Below, piece by piece: positions 24,766 through 33,812 of a stretch of DNA of 64,000 nucleotides. The first letter of the stretch is position 1. The number at the start of each line of letters is the position of its first letter. This DNA is from G963676205 sp964342525 (GTDB taxonomy: Bacteria > Campylobacterota > Campylobacteria > Campylobacterales > Arcobacteraceae). A program made the position numbers and the translations under genes. The notes under the pieces are model-generated. The model saw only the letters and a program-made list of their open reading frames with translations. It had not been told where the DNA came from and searched no databases. The stretch covers positions 1 to 64,000 of the forward strand of contig CAYFGQ010000009.1 of the NCBI GenBank assembly GCA_964342525.1, given 5' to 3'.

Positions 24766-26544
24766 ATGAATAAGGTTTTAAATACGACAAATAAATGGGC
24801 TTTTATCTTTGCTTTTATCTTAATATCATTAATTATTTTTGCAATCACAAGCATTGATAAGAATAATAGAATCGATTACCATTTAAAAAATGCTACTAGT
24901 ACCTTTTCAACTCAATATAAAACTGTTTATAATTCATATATGAATATATCTAAAGCTTCCCACTCAATTATTTTTGATTCACCTATTATTACTGGTTTAC
25001 TAATTGATTCTCAAAGTGGAGATCAAATAGATGTGGATGGAGCAAGAATCAATCTATATAATCTTTTAAAAAACAAATATAAAAAACTTACAAAATTAGG
25101 CTTAAAACAATTACATTTCCATACAAAAGATAATAAAAGCTTTTTAAGAATGCACAAACCTGAAAAATATGGGGATGATCTTAGTGATATAAGATATAGT
25201 GTAAAATATGTAAATGAGAATCGAAAATTTATCCATGGACTTGAAGCAGGAAGGATTGTACATGGATTTAGATTTGTTTATCCTATGTATAATGAATCAT
25301 ACTACTTAGGTAGCGTAGAGTTCTCCATATCATCAAATGCTTTTATACAATCTATAGAAAATGCTTTTGATACGGATGTACATTTTATAGTAGATAAGAA
25401 GATTATATATTCTAAACTTTTTGAAAACCTTAAAAGTACCTATGAAGAGAGTATCGAGAGTGAAAACTTCTTAAAACTTAAAGAGGATGATATACATAAA
25501 GATGGTATTTCTCATATACAAAAAGATTTTCTAAGAAAAAAACTTGGAACTGAGATAGAAGAAAATATTGTAAAAAAAGAGCCATTTTCAATCTATACAA
25601 AACATGAAGACTCTTATAAGATAATCACCTTTTTACCTCTAAAAAATATAAAAGAGAAAAAAGTAGTGGCATATCTAGTATCATATGCAAAAAATGAAAA
25701 TATAAAAGATATCAATAGGGACTTTATAGAGATCAATCTTATTTTAATGATACTTTCTATCCTTATCTTATATTTTATTTACCTATTAAATACAAATAAA
25801 CAAAAACTTCTTGATGAGCAAAAAATCATATCTGAGAATACTAAACTTGACTCTATGCGTGAGATGATAGCAAATATTGCCCACCACTGGAGACAACCCC
25901 TATCAGTAATCTCCACTTCAGCAAGTGGAATGCAGGTACAAAATGAACTAGGTATATTAAAAGAGGATTATTTAGATAAGGGCTTAATTACTATTATAAG
26001 TAGCACTAAAAGATTATCAGATACTATTGATGAGTTTAGAGACTTTATGATAAATGAAAATGAACAAAGCCAATTTACCATAAATGAAATGTTAGAGAAA
26101 GTTTTTATAATAACAGAATCATCAATCCATAATAATCAAATAAATCTATTAAAAGACACCGATACAAATATCACTATTAACTCGGTACAAAATATCATGG
26201 TAGAATCCCTTGTAAAAATATTAAATAATGCAGTTGATGCTCTAAAAAAAGTGGAAAACTATGAAGACAGAATTATATTTTTCACCCTAGAGAAAAGAAA
26301 AAATACAATTATATTCACTATAAAAGATAGTGGTGGTGGGATTGATGAAAAGATTATGGATAATATATTTGAGCCATACTTTACAACAAAACATCAAGCA
26401 GTTGGAACTGGTTTAGGTTTATATACTGTAAAATCAAATATATCGAATATCTTAAATGGAGATATATCTGTACAAAATACTATATTTAATCATAATTCAA
26501 AAAAATATTATGGTGCAGAATTTAAGATTACTCTTCCCCTTTAA
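24766..26544 (+). CDS. Sensor histidine kinase with periplasmic sensor domain
   Basis: The protein has 592 residues from ATG 24766; the frame opens earlier at a TTG (24739) without support. TM1 (WAFIFAFILISLIIFAI) and TM2 (about 320-342, LILMILSILILYFIYLL) bracket a periplasmic domain of about 290 residues with a Cache-like pattern (LHFHTKDNKSFLRMHKP, GSVEFSISSNAF). The cytoplasmic part has the phosphoacceptor box ANIAHHWRQPLSVI and an ATPase domain with ILNNAVDAL (N box), DSGGGIDEK (G1), FEPYFTTKH and GTGLGLYTVKS (G2). No response regulator gene adjoins, so it is an orphan kinase. The ribosome site is weak. Confidence 0.93.
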   Translation: MNKVLNTTNKWAFIFAFILISLIIFAITSIDKNNRIDYHLKNATSTFSTQYKTVYNSYMNISKASHSIIFDSPIITGLLIDSQSGDQIDVDGARINLYNLLKNKYKKLTKLGLKQLHFHTKDNKSFLRMHKPEKYGDDLSDIRYSVKYVNENRKFIHGLEAGRIVHGFRFVYPMYNESYYLGSVEFSISSNAFIQSIENAFDTDVHFIVDKKIIYSKLFENLKSTYEESIESENFLKLKEDDIHKDGISHIQKDFLRKKLGTEIEENIVKKEPFSIYTKHEDSYKIITFLPLKNIKEKKVVAYLVSYAKNENIKDINRDFIEINLILMILSILILYFIYLLNTNKQKLLDEQKIISENTKLDSMREMIANIAHHWRQPLSVISTSASGMQVQNELGILKEDYLDKGLITIISSTKRLSDTIDEFRDFMINENEQSQFTINEMLEKVFIITESSIHNNQINLLKDTDTNITINSVQNIMVESLVKILNNAVDALKKVENYEDRIIFFTLEKRKNTIIFTIKDSGGGIDEKIMDNIFEPYFTTKHQAVGTGLGLYTVKSNISNILNGDISVQNTIFNHNSKKYYGAEFKITLPL

Positions 26545-26600
26545 ATATTTTTATTTAAAATAAAGACTTTCTAGCAACTTTTTTTCACTAAAATATATCT

Positions 26601-26942
26601 ATGGAAGTGGAAAGAAAAGATAATAAAGTACATTTTAACTATTTTGATAGGGCATATGCTGTTATTAGTATAAATGAAGAAAAAAATCATATATCAATAG
26701 ATGTTTTAAATGTTGATCCTATATATAGAGGTATGGGTATAGCTTCTACTGTGGTTGATGAAATTTTAAAATATATACGTTCATTCTTTTCAAAATATAA
26801 AGAAGTGACCCTAAGCCCTTTACCCCTTGAAGAAAGTGGTATACAGCTAAGTCATTTGATCAACTTTTATAAAAAATTTGGTTTTATATTAGTCCAAAGT
26901 GAAGATGAATCAAAACCTTATCTTATGTCAATCTCTTTATAA
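26601..26942 (+). CDS. Small GNAT-fold acetyltransferase
   Basis: A 113-residue protein. The acetyl-CoA loop appears as DVLNVDPIYRGMGIASTVVDEIL (motif A, R-G-M-G-I-A) and motif B as LINFYKKFGFILVQ. The N-terminal strands are short, so this is a minimal GNAT. No clear ribosome site precedes the ATG; a GTG two codons downstream is an alternative. Its 3' end overlaps the convergent hydrolase gene by 25 bp. Substrate unknown. Confidence 0.8.
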   Translation: MEVERKDNKVHFNYFDRAYAVISINEEKNHISIDVLNVDPIYRGMGIASTVVDEILKYIRSFFSKYKEVTLSPLPLEESGIQLSHLINFYKKFGFILVQSEDESKPYLMSISL

Positions 26943-27748
26943 TTCTCTAACAAATCTATAAGCCTCAAACGACTTTTTTTATCAAGAAATAACCCTATAT
27001 GAATAGCATCCTCTTTTAACCAAATAGATTTAGGAGTTTTTGCTTTTTCATAGAGTTTAAGGGAGTGTTTAAAATCCACAATTTCATCTTTTTTACCATG
27101 TAAAATTATCTTTGAAATATGAATATTTTGGATATTGTTTATAGGATCAAGTGTAGGGAACTCTAGCTTTTGAGAAAAAGATAAAAAAGGTGATGTAAAC
27201 CAGTTTTTCTTTAAAACATCCTCTGCTACATCTTTATATGAAGAAAATGCGCTATCAATGATTATGCTAGAGAATCTATTTTGATCTTTATAATTTGCCA
27301 AAGTAGTTGTAGAAACTACCCCACCTAAACTTTGTCCAAAAATATAAAGTTTTTCATCTATAGGAGTATTTTTAATACTCCAATCAAAAATAGCTTTTAC
27401 ATCTTTATGAATATTATCTATACTAGGCTCACCAGTTGAATTACCATAACCTCGATAATCAAAACTAATCACATCATAACCATGCCAAGGAAACCATATT
27501 ACAGACCAAATATGGGAGCTTATATTCCCTGCATTTCCATGTAAAAATACAATTGTACCTTTTCTTTTTTTATCTGTTTTTAGATGCCAACCATAAAGGA
27601 TATCATTGTCAATTTTTGTAGTTATAATTTTATGATCAACTTCAAAGTAATCAATATTTACTGGATTCATTTTTTTATTGGGATGAAAAAGAAGAGAAGA
27701 ACAACCTGTAAAAAAGATTATAAATAAAAGGGGGATATATTTTTTCAT
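26918..27748 (-). CDS. Lipoprotein alpha/beta hydrolase
   Basis: The protein has 276 residues from ATG 27748, which has TTGGAG 7 nt upstream; the TTG at 27760 overlaps that site. A lipoprotein signal ends FFTGCSS (Cys16). The hydrolase fold shows VFLHGNAGNISSH (oxyanion region), ISFDYRGYGNSTGEPS, nucleophile GQSLGGVVS, an acid in HGKKDEIVD and a His in DAIHIGLF. This matches the BEM46/YhfR-like serine hydrolase group. The target may be an envelope ester or peptide. It follows the RND operon after a hairpin. Confidence 0.9.
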   Translation of the reverse strand: MKKYIPLLFIIFFTGCSSLLFHPNKKMNPVNIDYFEVDHKIITTKIDNDILYGWHLKTDKKRKGTIVFLHGNAGNISSHIWSVIWFPWHGYDVISFDYRGYGNSTGEPSIDNIHKDVKAIFDWSIKNTPIDEKLYIFGQSLGGVVSTTTLANYKDQNRFSSIIIDSAFSSYKDVAEDVLKKNWFTSPFLSFSQKLEFPTLDPINNIQNIHISKIILHGKKDEIVDFKHSLKLYEKAKTPKSIWLKEDAIHIGLFLDKKSRLRLIDLLENYKEIDIR

Positions 27749-27779
27749 AATGGACTCCAAAATATATAATACTATTTTT

Positions 27780-27809
27780 AATCCAATTATACAATTACAT
27801 AATTGGATT
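27780..27809 (-). terminator. Hairpin directly after the RND transporter gene
   Basis: AATCCAATTAT (27780-27790) and ATAATTGGATT (27799-27809) pair perfectly around an 8-nt loop, touching the RND stop codon. The minus strand lacks a T-run after it, so it may be an mRNA 3' stabiliser or weak terminator. Confidence 0.35.
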
Positions 27810-30800
27810 TTAATTATAAATTATATTATTACTATTTTGTAACCTATCTGATAATAAACAAACAAAATTATAATTTAATGAAGCCATAAATTTAGCTCTC
27901 CATCTTGATTTTATAGCATCTTCATATAATTCTTTACTTACTATTAATACTGTTGAATCCGCTAAGGCTTTTACATTTGCTGTTCTTTTATGTTCCTCAT
28001 CTTTTGAAAGTAGAGTCATCTCTCCAACCACATCGTTTCTTGATAGAGTAAATAAGCTCTTCCCTTCACTAATAGATACATCAAACTTACCATCATATAT
28101 AAAAGCCATCGAAGCCCCAAGCTCTCCAACTTTATAAAGGTACTCACCCTCTTTTACTTCTCTTATCTCAGCATTATTTCTTATCCATGCCCTATCACTA
28201 TCTCTTAGGTTTTCTAAGATAGATGAATAATTGGAATTAAAGTCATAATAAGTTTTATCTTTTACATCTATATGGGATTTTTTAATTAGATCATTACCTT
28301 TTTTAATAGAGTTTGATAGGTTTAAAGCAAGATTTCTAAATAACTTAGCCGCAATTCTTGGGTATCTTTTTTGGATATTTTTTAGAACCTTATCATTAAG
28401 AACAAGTAGTTTAGTATCCCCAATAGCTTTAGCTGAAGCACTTCTTTTTGACTTTCTAAATAATCCCATCTCTCCAAATTCTTCACCTTTAGCTAATTCA
28501 ACTAAAGTTATAGAAGAGCCATCTTTTTTAGTAAGGTAAATATCGATAGCCCCACTTAAAATAAGATACATCTCATTACCATCATCATCTTGTTTAAATA
28601 TATGCTCCCCATCTTTTAGATCAACACTATAAGCTAAAAGAGTAGCAAGTTTAGTCTCTTTTAGATCAAGATCATCAAAAATAGGAATCTCACGGATAAA
28701 CTTTTCATCATATTTTATATCTAAATAATCCCATACAGTGATAAGTTTAGTCTCAGCCATAATTGATGGTAAAAAGTTTAGATCAGTCACTAAACAAACA
28801 ATTAAAGTAAGTACAGTTAAAACCCCAAATAAGACCTGAGAAGTCATATCAGACATACCAAATACTATAAATCCAAGGGCTAAAGTTAAGGTAGTATATA
28901 CCATTGGTTTACCAATAAGTCTAAGGGTTTGTAAAGATGATTTTCTTTCATCCCTAGTTGATTTTACAAGTGAGTTATAGTGAGTAAGAAAATGAATAGT
29001 ATCATCCACTCCAATACCAAGAGCAATAGCTGCGATAACAGATACAGTCACCCCAATAGGTATATCAAAATAACCTAATATCCCAAAAAATATAGCTATA
29101 GCTGCAATATTTGGATAAATAGCCAAGAAGCCCATTTTAAAAGAGAAAAATAGTGCAGATAAGATTATAAAAATAATCACTAAAGCCATAGCTAAACTTT
29201 GTATTTGTGATTTTGCAATATTATCTATGGATTCACTTGTAAGAATCTCTGAGCCTGTAAACTGATGATCTAAGTGTGGTAAATATCTTTCAAGTTGTAC
29301 TTTTAATTGATCCCTTAATACTATTGATGCAGATGAACCACTTGCTGTCATTCTTATATCAAATTGTATATATTTTTTATCATCACTTAAAAATTTTGGA
29401 CCATTATTTTTCTTTAAATCTTCAAAGAAAATTACAACCTCTTTATCTTTTAGATTATCTAATCCTTGCCTATGTTGATCTATATAATCAACCACAGAGT
29501 AAATCTTATCAATTCTAAGATTCTCAATTTGAGATACACTACCTTTAGGATTTAATAAAAATTTATTGATTTTATCTAAGCCAAGAATAGTTTTTGCACT
29601 TTGAAGATCATCCCCACTAAGAACAACTTTAATATTTCTAATACCTGCTAAACTTTGCTCTATAAATTTTTGATCTTTTGATATATCTAAATCTTTATTG
29701 AAAGAGCTAGATACACTATCAAATCTTACTTGGGATGCTCCAATTAAAGCAAGTAGTACTATAAATATCCATATCTTTATAAACTTTTTAGAAAACCTAT
29801 CCACTAAAAATGATTTTTGAAGCAATAAAGTATCTAAGATAGTTGTTTTTGATTCTTCATTTTTATACTCTTTTAAAGGCAAAAGTAAAAGTAGTGCTGG
29901 TACAAAAGTAAGAGCCATAAAAATAACAGAACCAATACCTATACATGAGAAGAATCCCATTTGAGCAACTGCAGGGATAGGACTTAACATAAGTGCTGCA
30001 AAACCTGAGAGGGTTGTAAATGCTGTCACAAGCATTGGTAAAGATATATGCTCTATAGTATGATCAATGATCTGTATTTTTGATGTACTTGTTTTAGAAT
30101 TGGAATAATAAAAATTTAATACATGGATAATATATGCACTACCTACAGCTAAAAGAAGAGTTGGGATTATCACAGATACAAGATTTATACTCTCACCTAA
30201 AATTGCAAACCATCCAAAAGTCCATATTATTCCCATACTTACAGTAATTATTGGGATAAATATACCTCTAATACTTCTAAATGAGAAAAATAAGATCAAA
30301 GACATAAGAAAAATACTTATAGGTAAAATTGTACTCACATCATTTATAAGTATCTTTGATGCGGAATATTGTTGTCTAGGTTCCCCTGCATAAGCTATTC
30401 TAAGATTTTCATTTTGATATTTATTTATTATATTTTTTATATCATTTTGGATATCACTTTGCATAGCTTTAATACCACTTTTAAACTCAATCACAAAAGC
30501 AGTAACACTAGCATCTTCAGAGATAATATCTTTTTTCATAAACTTATCATTTTGGATAAAACTCATAGTTTTAGAGATATCTTTATTGATATTTTTTATA
30601 ACTTCATCTAAAGAGTTTGAAGCAATTATATCGGTACAAATAAAGCTTTGCTCTAATATTGTTTGTGCCTCTGATTCTCCTAAAATATTATCATCGAGCC
30701 CAGTATCTAGATCATCATCTAAACCTACACTTAAATCTTCTTGTAATCCCTCATCTAAATTATCATCAAGACCAACTTCAAGATCAGAATCCAATCCTTC

Positions 30801-31337
30801 ATCAAGCCCTGCATCTAAATCATCATCCAAACCACCATCAAGATCATCATTAGATGTTTGAACTACAGGCATTTTTCCATTGATACAGGCTATTTTATTA
30901 TTTACTTCTTCAATTATAGAGCTACATATAGAACCCGCACGCTCCACATGAAAATAAGACTCACCTGAACATACTCCATTTGGATTTGGGGCATTTAGGA
31001 TACTTAAAACACCCTCTACACCCCTTAAGTTCTCTTTTAAATCATTTTGTAAATTTTGAAGTTTATTTATAAAATCCAAATCAAACTCTTTTGGTTTGAT
31101 TGCTAAAATCATCACATCTTTTTTAGCAAAAGTATCATTCATTTTTAAATAAAAATCATAACTACCCGATTCCCTAGCCATAACTGGCTCAATAGAAGTA
31201 TCAACTATTAAAGAGCCCTCAGGAGAAAATAACTCCTTTTTAGCTTCATATGCAAAAAATAGAGTAAATAAAAGAGTAAAAAGGATTACAAGTTTTGGAA
31301 ATCTTACTAACTTTTTAAAGATAATTGATGTATCCAT
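27810..31337 (-). CDS. RND/MMPL-family transporter fused to two C-terminal cyclic-nucleotide-binding domains
   Basis: A 1175-residue inner-membrane protein. Residues 1-890 are an RND permease of the MMPL/HpnN type: TM1 near 15-32, a first periplasmic domain, TM bundles around FSFRSIRGIFIPIITVSMG and GIGVDDTIHFLTHYN (TM4-like acidic motif). Residues 164-217 hold an Asp-rich repeat of about eight residues (DDDLDAGL, DDNLDEGL, DDDLDTGL). From 897 there are two cNMP-binding modules: IFKQDDDGNEMYLILSGAI with FGEMGLFRKSKRSASA, and YLYKVGELGASMAFIYDGKF with VGEMTLL and KRTANV. Both phosphate-binding cassettes look intact. It is the last gene of an operon with LolA-like and beta-barrel proteins, which suggests lipid or hydrophobic cargo traffic gated by cAMP, cGMP or c-di-nucleotide. 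Confidence 0.9.
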   Translation of the reverse strand: MDTSIIFKKLVRFPKLVILFTLLFTLFFAYEAKKELFSPEGSLIVDTSIEPVMARESGSYDFYLKMNDTFAKKDVMILAIKPKEFDLDFINKLQNLQNDLKENLRGVEGVLSILNAPNPNGVCSGESYFHVERAGSICSSIIEEVNNKIACINGKMPVVQTSNDDLDGGLDDDLDAGLDEGLDSDLEVGLDDNLDEGLQEDLSVGLDDDLDTGLDDNILGESEAQTILEQSFICTDIIASNSLDEVIKNINKDISKTMSFIQNDKFMKKDIISEDASVTAFVIEFKSGIKAMQSDIQNDIKNIINKYQNENLRIAYAGEPRQQYSASKILINDVSTILPISIFLMSLILFFSFRSIRGIFIPIITVSMGIIWTFGWFAILGESINLVSVIIPTLLLAVGSAYIIHVLNFYYSNSKTSTSKIQIIDHTIEHISLPMLVTAFTTLSGFAALMLSPIPAVAQMGFFSCIGIGSVIFMALTFVPALLLLLPLKEYKNEESKTTILDTLLLQKSFLVDRFSKKFIKIWIFIVLLALIGASQVRFDSVSSSFNKDLDISKDQKFIEQSLAGIRNIKVVLSGDDLQSAKTILGLDKINKFLLNPKGSVSQIENLRIDKIYSVVDYIDQHRQGLDNLKDKEVVIFFEDLKKNNGPKFLSDDKKYIQFDIRMTASGSSASIVLRDQLKVQLERYLPHLDHQFTGSEILTSESIDNIAKSQIQSLAMALVIIFIILSALFFSFKMGFLAIYPNIAAIAIFFGILGYFDIPIGVTVSVIAAIALGIGVDDTIHFLTHYNSLVKSTRDERKSSLQTLRLIGKPMVYTTLTLALGFIVFGMSDMTSQVLFGVLTVLTLIVCLVTDLNFLPSIMAETKLITVWDYLDIKYDEKFIREIPIFDDLDLKETKLATLLAYSVDLKDGEHIFKQDDDGNEMYLILSGAIDIYLTKKDGSSITLVELAKGEEFGEMGLFRKSKRSASAKAIGDTKLLVLNDKVLKNIQKRYPRIAAKLFRNLALNLSNSIKKGNDLIKKSHIDVKDKTYYDFNSNYSSILENLRDSDRAWIRNNAEIREVKEGEYLYKVGELGASMAFIYDGKFDVSISEGKSLFTLSRNDVVGEMTLLSKDEEHKRTANVKALADSTVLIVSKELYEDAIKSRWRAKFMASLNYNFVCLLSDRLQNSNNIIYN
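30687..30848 (-). repeat. In-frame tandem repeat encoding DDxLDxGL octads
   Basis: About six to seven units of 24 bp, some with partial insertions, encode the Asp/Leu/Gly octads inside the first periplasmic domain of the RND protein. The bases alternate ATCATCT/AAACC-like words. Copy number could vary without shifting frame. Confidence 0.7.
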
Positions 31338-31345
31338 TTTTTTCT

Positions 31346-32857
31346 CTAAAAGCTATACTTATACTCAAGATATGAGGTTCTTGAGATCACTTTACTCTCT
31401 GAGCTTTTTTGTTTTTCTGTATCAAAATAAACACCCCTAAAACTAAAGGCATGGGATTTATCTAATTCATAATCAATAGATGCTGCAAAACTTCTTATTT
31501 TTACTGGTTTTATTTGGCTATATATTGTTGATATTCTAAGATCATCATTTAATAAATAAGAAAGGGCTAAAGAATATTTGTGTTGGATCAAATTTCTAGC
31601 ATTAGGAGCTTTTGTATCCCTATTTTCATAATATAATATATTTGTATCTTTTGGTACATCTTCCAAATATTTATATGTATAATTTGGCAAAATAGTTAAA
31701 TCACCAAACTGTTTTTGTAAGGTGATACCAAAAGCCAACATATCAATATTATATGTGGTTAATTCATTGCTATTATTACTATCTTGAAAGAAATGATATA
31801 TATTTTTATCATGAAAATATGTCAATTCACTTTTTAAATTTATATCCCAAAATATATTTGCATCCAAATTTATAGAAACAAAAGCTAGATCACTAACCTC
31901 TTCTTTATAAGAATAAGAATCTGTATTTGAAACACTAGCATTAGCACTATCCCAATAGCTTATATTATTATCTGTATCAAACCAATAAAAAGTATTTATT
32001 CCATAATCAAAGTAATTATTACTACTATTAAAGGCTAATCCCACATATGGAGCAAGAGTAGTTCTATTTTCAGCAGAATTATTATTTTCACTATTATCTA
32101 AATCCTCTTTATATTCTGTGTATGTAGTACCTGAAGAGGATGGTTTTATTGGTACAAAATAAGCTTTGAGGGATGAGTTTTCAAAATAATATTGATATCT
32201 AAATCCAATTACAGGATTTTTTGTATTATCCACACTCAAAGAATCATAAGCATCACTATTTGTTTGAGCTAAAACATCTGAAGTACTATTAAAGAGTAGT
32301 TTTCCATTACTTGGTATAAAAATACCATAAAGTAAAGATGAGGAATCAAACTCTTTTATTTTATAGGCTTCTCTTATTTGTATAGCACCCTCATCAGTAT
32401 ATTGCTTCTTGATTTCACTATATGAGTGGGCTAAATATCCTCTAAAATTAAAAACTATACGATCTTCATCTGAAGTATCTATTTTTGCTTTTAATTGGAA
32501 TCCATTTACAAAAATAGACCTTTCTTCTTCATCTTCTGTACTACCTATGGAGATACCCTCTTTTAAAAGATACCTGCTACCACCAGCACTTCTAAAAGTT
32601 TGATCAAGCTTAACTTTTATACTTTGTTTTTCGCTAGAATTATTTATGGATATCTTTATAGTGTCATCCTCTTGAGATAGAGGATCCTCAGAAGCTAAAG
32701 GATCAGAATCTTCTAAAAGGGGATCCTCTGATTCACCAAAGGGATCATCACCTTCGATTGAGCTAAGCTCTTCATCTAAAAATTCTACCGAAGGCTCAAG
32801 CTCATTTGAAAAAACTATATTTAAAACTAAAAATAAAGATAAAAGTATTCTTAGCAT
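31346..32857 (-). CDS. Outer-membrane beta-barrel protein partner of the RND transporter
   Basis: A 503-residue protein with a signal peptide (MLRILLSLFLVLNIVFS), an acidic linker (residues 20-65 rich in Asp, Glu, Ser and Pro, with DPL repeats) and then a series of alternating amphipathic strands ending in Tyr-Lys-Tyr-Ser-Phe, the C-terminal aromatic typical of outer-membrane insertion. I do not assign a named family with confidence; DUF1302/DUF3570-type barrels accompany MMPL-type pumps in other bacteria. It sits 8 nt before the RND gene and 3 nt after the LolA-like gene. A role as the outer-membrane station of an export or lipid-transfer chain is inferred. Confidence 0.75.
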   Translation of the reverse strand: MLRILLSLFLVLNIVFSNELEPSVEFLDEELSSIEGDDPFGESEDPLLEDSDPLASEDPLSQEDDTIKISINNSSEKQSIKVKLDQTFRSAGGSRYLLKEGISIGSTEDEEERSIFVNGFQLKAKIDTSDEDRIVFNFRGYLAHSYSEIKKQYTDEGAIQIREAYKIKEFDSSSLLYGIFIPSNGKLLFNSTSDVLAQTNSDAYDSLSVDNTKNPVIGFRYQYYFENSSLKAYFVPIKPSSSGTTYTEYKEDLDNSENNNSAENRTTLAPYVGLAFNSSNNYFDYGINTFYWFDTDNNISYWDSANASVSNTDSYSYKEEVSDLAFVSINLDANIFWDINLKSELTYFHDKNIYHFFQDSNNSNELTTYNIDMLAFGITLQKQFGDLTILPNYTYKYLEDVPKDTNILYYENRDTKAPNARNLIQHKYSLALSYLLNDDLRISTIYSQIKPVKIRSFAASIDYELDKSHAFSFRGVYFDTEKQKSSESKVISRTSYLEYKYSF

Positions 32858-32860
32858 CTA

Positions 32861-33667
32861 TTATCTATTTGTATTAAATAATTGTTTTATATTTGTTTTT
32901 GAGATCAAAGGATCTGCAGTAGGGTTTGTATATAAAAGGTATTTTCCAGCACCATCTTTTTTTACATATGTAAGTGTTTCAAAGGAATACTTTTTTTCAC
33001 TTCCATTTACGCTTCTTACACGAGATACTGTAGATACCCACTCCCCATCGATTTGAATATAATATTTTGGGAAAAACCTATACACTTTTTTTAATACTTT
33101 AGCACTTTGATAGTTCATCGTAACAGGAACTTTTTTACTTTTATCATAATAGGAAATTACTGTATCATATACACTATCACCAGCTTGTTTTGAAGATACT
33201 ATTTTTATATATTTTTTATTTTTCTTTACAGGATAACACTTATTTGTAAAATCTTTACTCTCTAAAATCTCAAAATCTTTTGAATTAATATTTGTACCAC
33301 TTACTTTTGTGTTTGAGCTACCTGCTTTATATGATCTACAAATTGTAGATGATTTATAAGAACACTCATTACAAATATAATCCTTATCACCCTTTTGAAT
33401 AGAACATTTTGGGGCATGTCCACCTTGTACAAAAAATACCCTTTTTTTATCTTCCATTCTTAATGAGTGGATAGTGGCTAACTCTTTTTTACCCTTATCA
33501 TTTGTTTTAATATCCATACTTGTACTAACATTTTTCTTTAATAGAGGATTTGATTTATGGGTCTCTTTAAAAAATGTTCTGATCTTTTCATCGCTATCTA
33601 AATCTTTACAATCCACAGCCCAAATAGAGGCAATAATAAGCTGTAGTAAAACAACAATCCTTAACAT
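32861..33667 (-). CDS. Periplasmic LolA-like (outer membrane lipoprotein-sorting type) protein
   Basis: A 268-residue protein with a signal peptide (MLRIVVLLQLIIASIWAVD). The C-terminal half has YRFFPKYYIQIDGEWVSTVSR and DPLI-like motifs that resemble the LolA-like/DUF4412 fold found next to MMPL transporters. Six cysteines occur in the middle (KCSIQ, ICNECS, STICRS, NKCYP), suggesting disulfides. First gene of the three-gene operon, ATG with AAGGAG upstream. Role: carrier of a lipid or lipoprotein between the pump and the barrel. The assignment leans partly on the neighbours. Confidence 0.55.
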   Translation of the reverse strand: MLRIVVLLQLIIASIWAVDCKDLDSDEKIRTFFKETHKSNPLLKKNVSTSMDIKTNDKGKKELATIHSLRMEDKKRVFFVQGGHAPKCSIQKGDKDYICNECSYKSSTICRSYKAGSSNTKVSGTNINSKDFEILESKDFTNKCYPVKKNKKYIKIVSSKQAGDSVYDTVISYYDKSKKVPVTMNYQSAKVLKKVYRFFPKYYIQIDGEWVSTVSRVRSVNGSEKKYSFETLTYVKKDGAGKYLLYTNPTADPLISKTNIKQLFNTNR

Positions 33668-33784
33668 ATTTACTCCTTCACTTAAGTATATATTATAATA
33701 AAAAAGAAGTTAAAAGGTTATAAGAAAGTTACAATTTGATTACTATTTGATAGATAAAAGATTTATTTAATTTACATAAAGAGG

Positions 33785-33809
33785 GATAGATTAGCTAAGC
33801 TAATCTATC
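33785..33809 (-). terminator. Palindromic terminator after the chemoreceptor gene
   Basis: GATAGATTAGC (33785-33795) and GCTAATCTATC (33799-33809) form an 11-bp stem with a 3-nt loop, 3 nt beyond the stop codon. The minus strand continues with CCCTCTTTATG, a weak T-rich tail. Confidence 0.55.
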
Positions 33810-33812
33810 TAT

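Noticed and set aside
27810..31337. Frameshift fusion artefact joining the pump and cNMP domains
   Set aside because: The frame is continuous over 3.5 kb with no homopolymer break at the junction near 28649.
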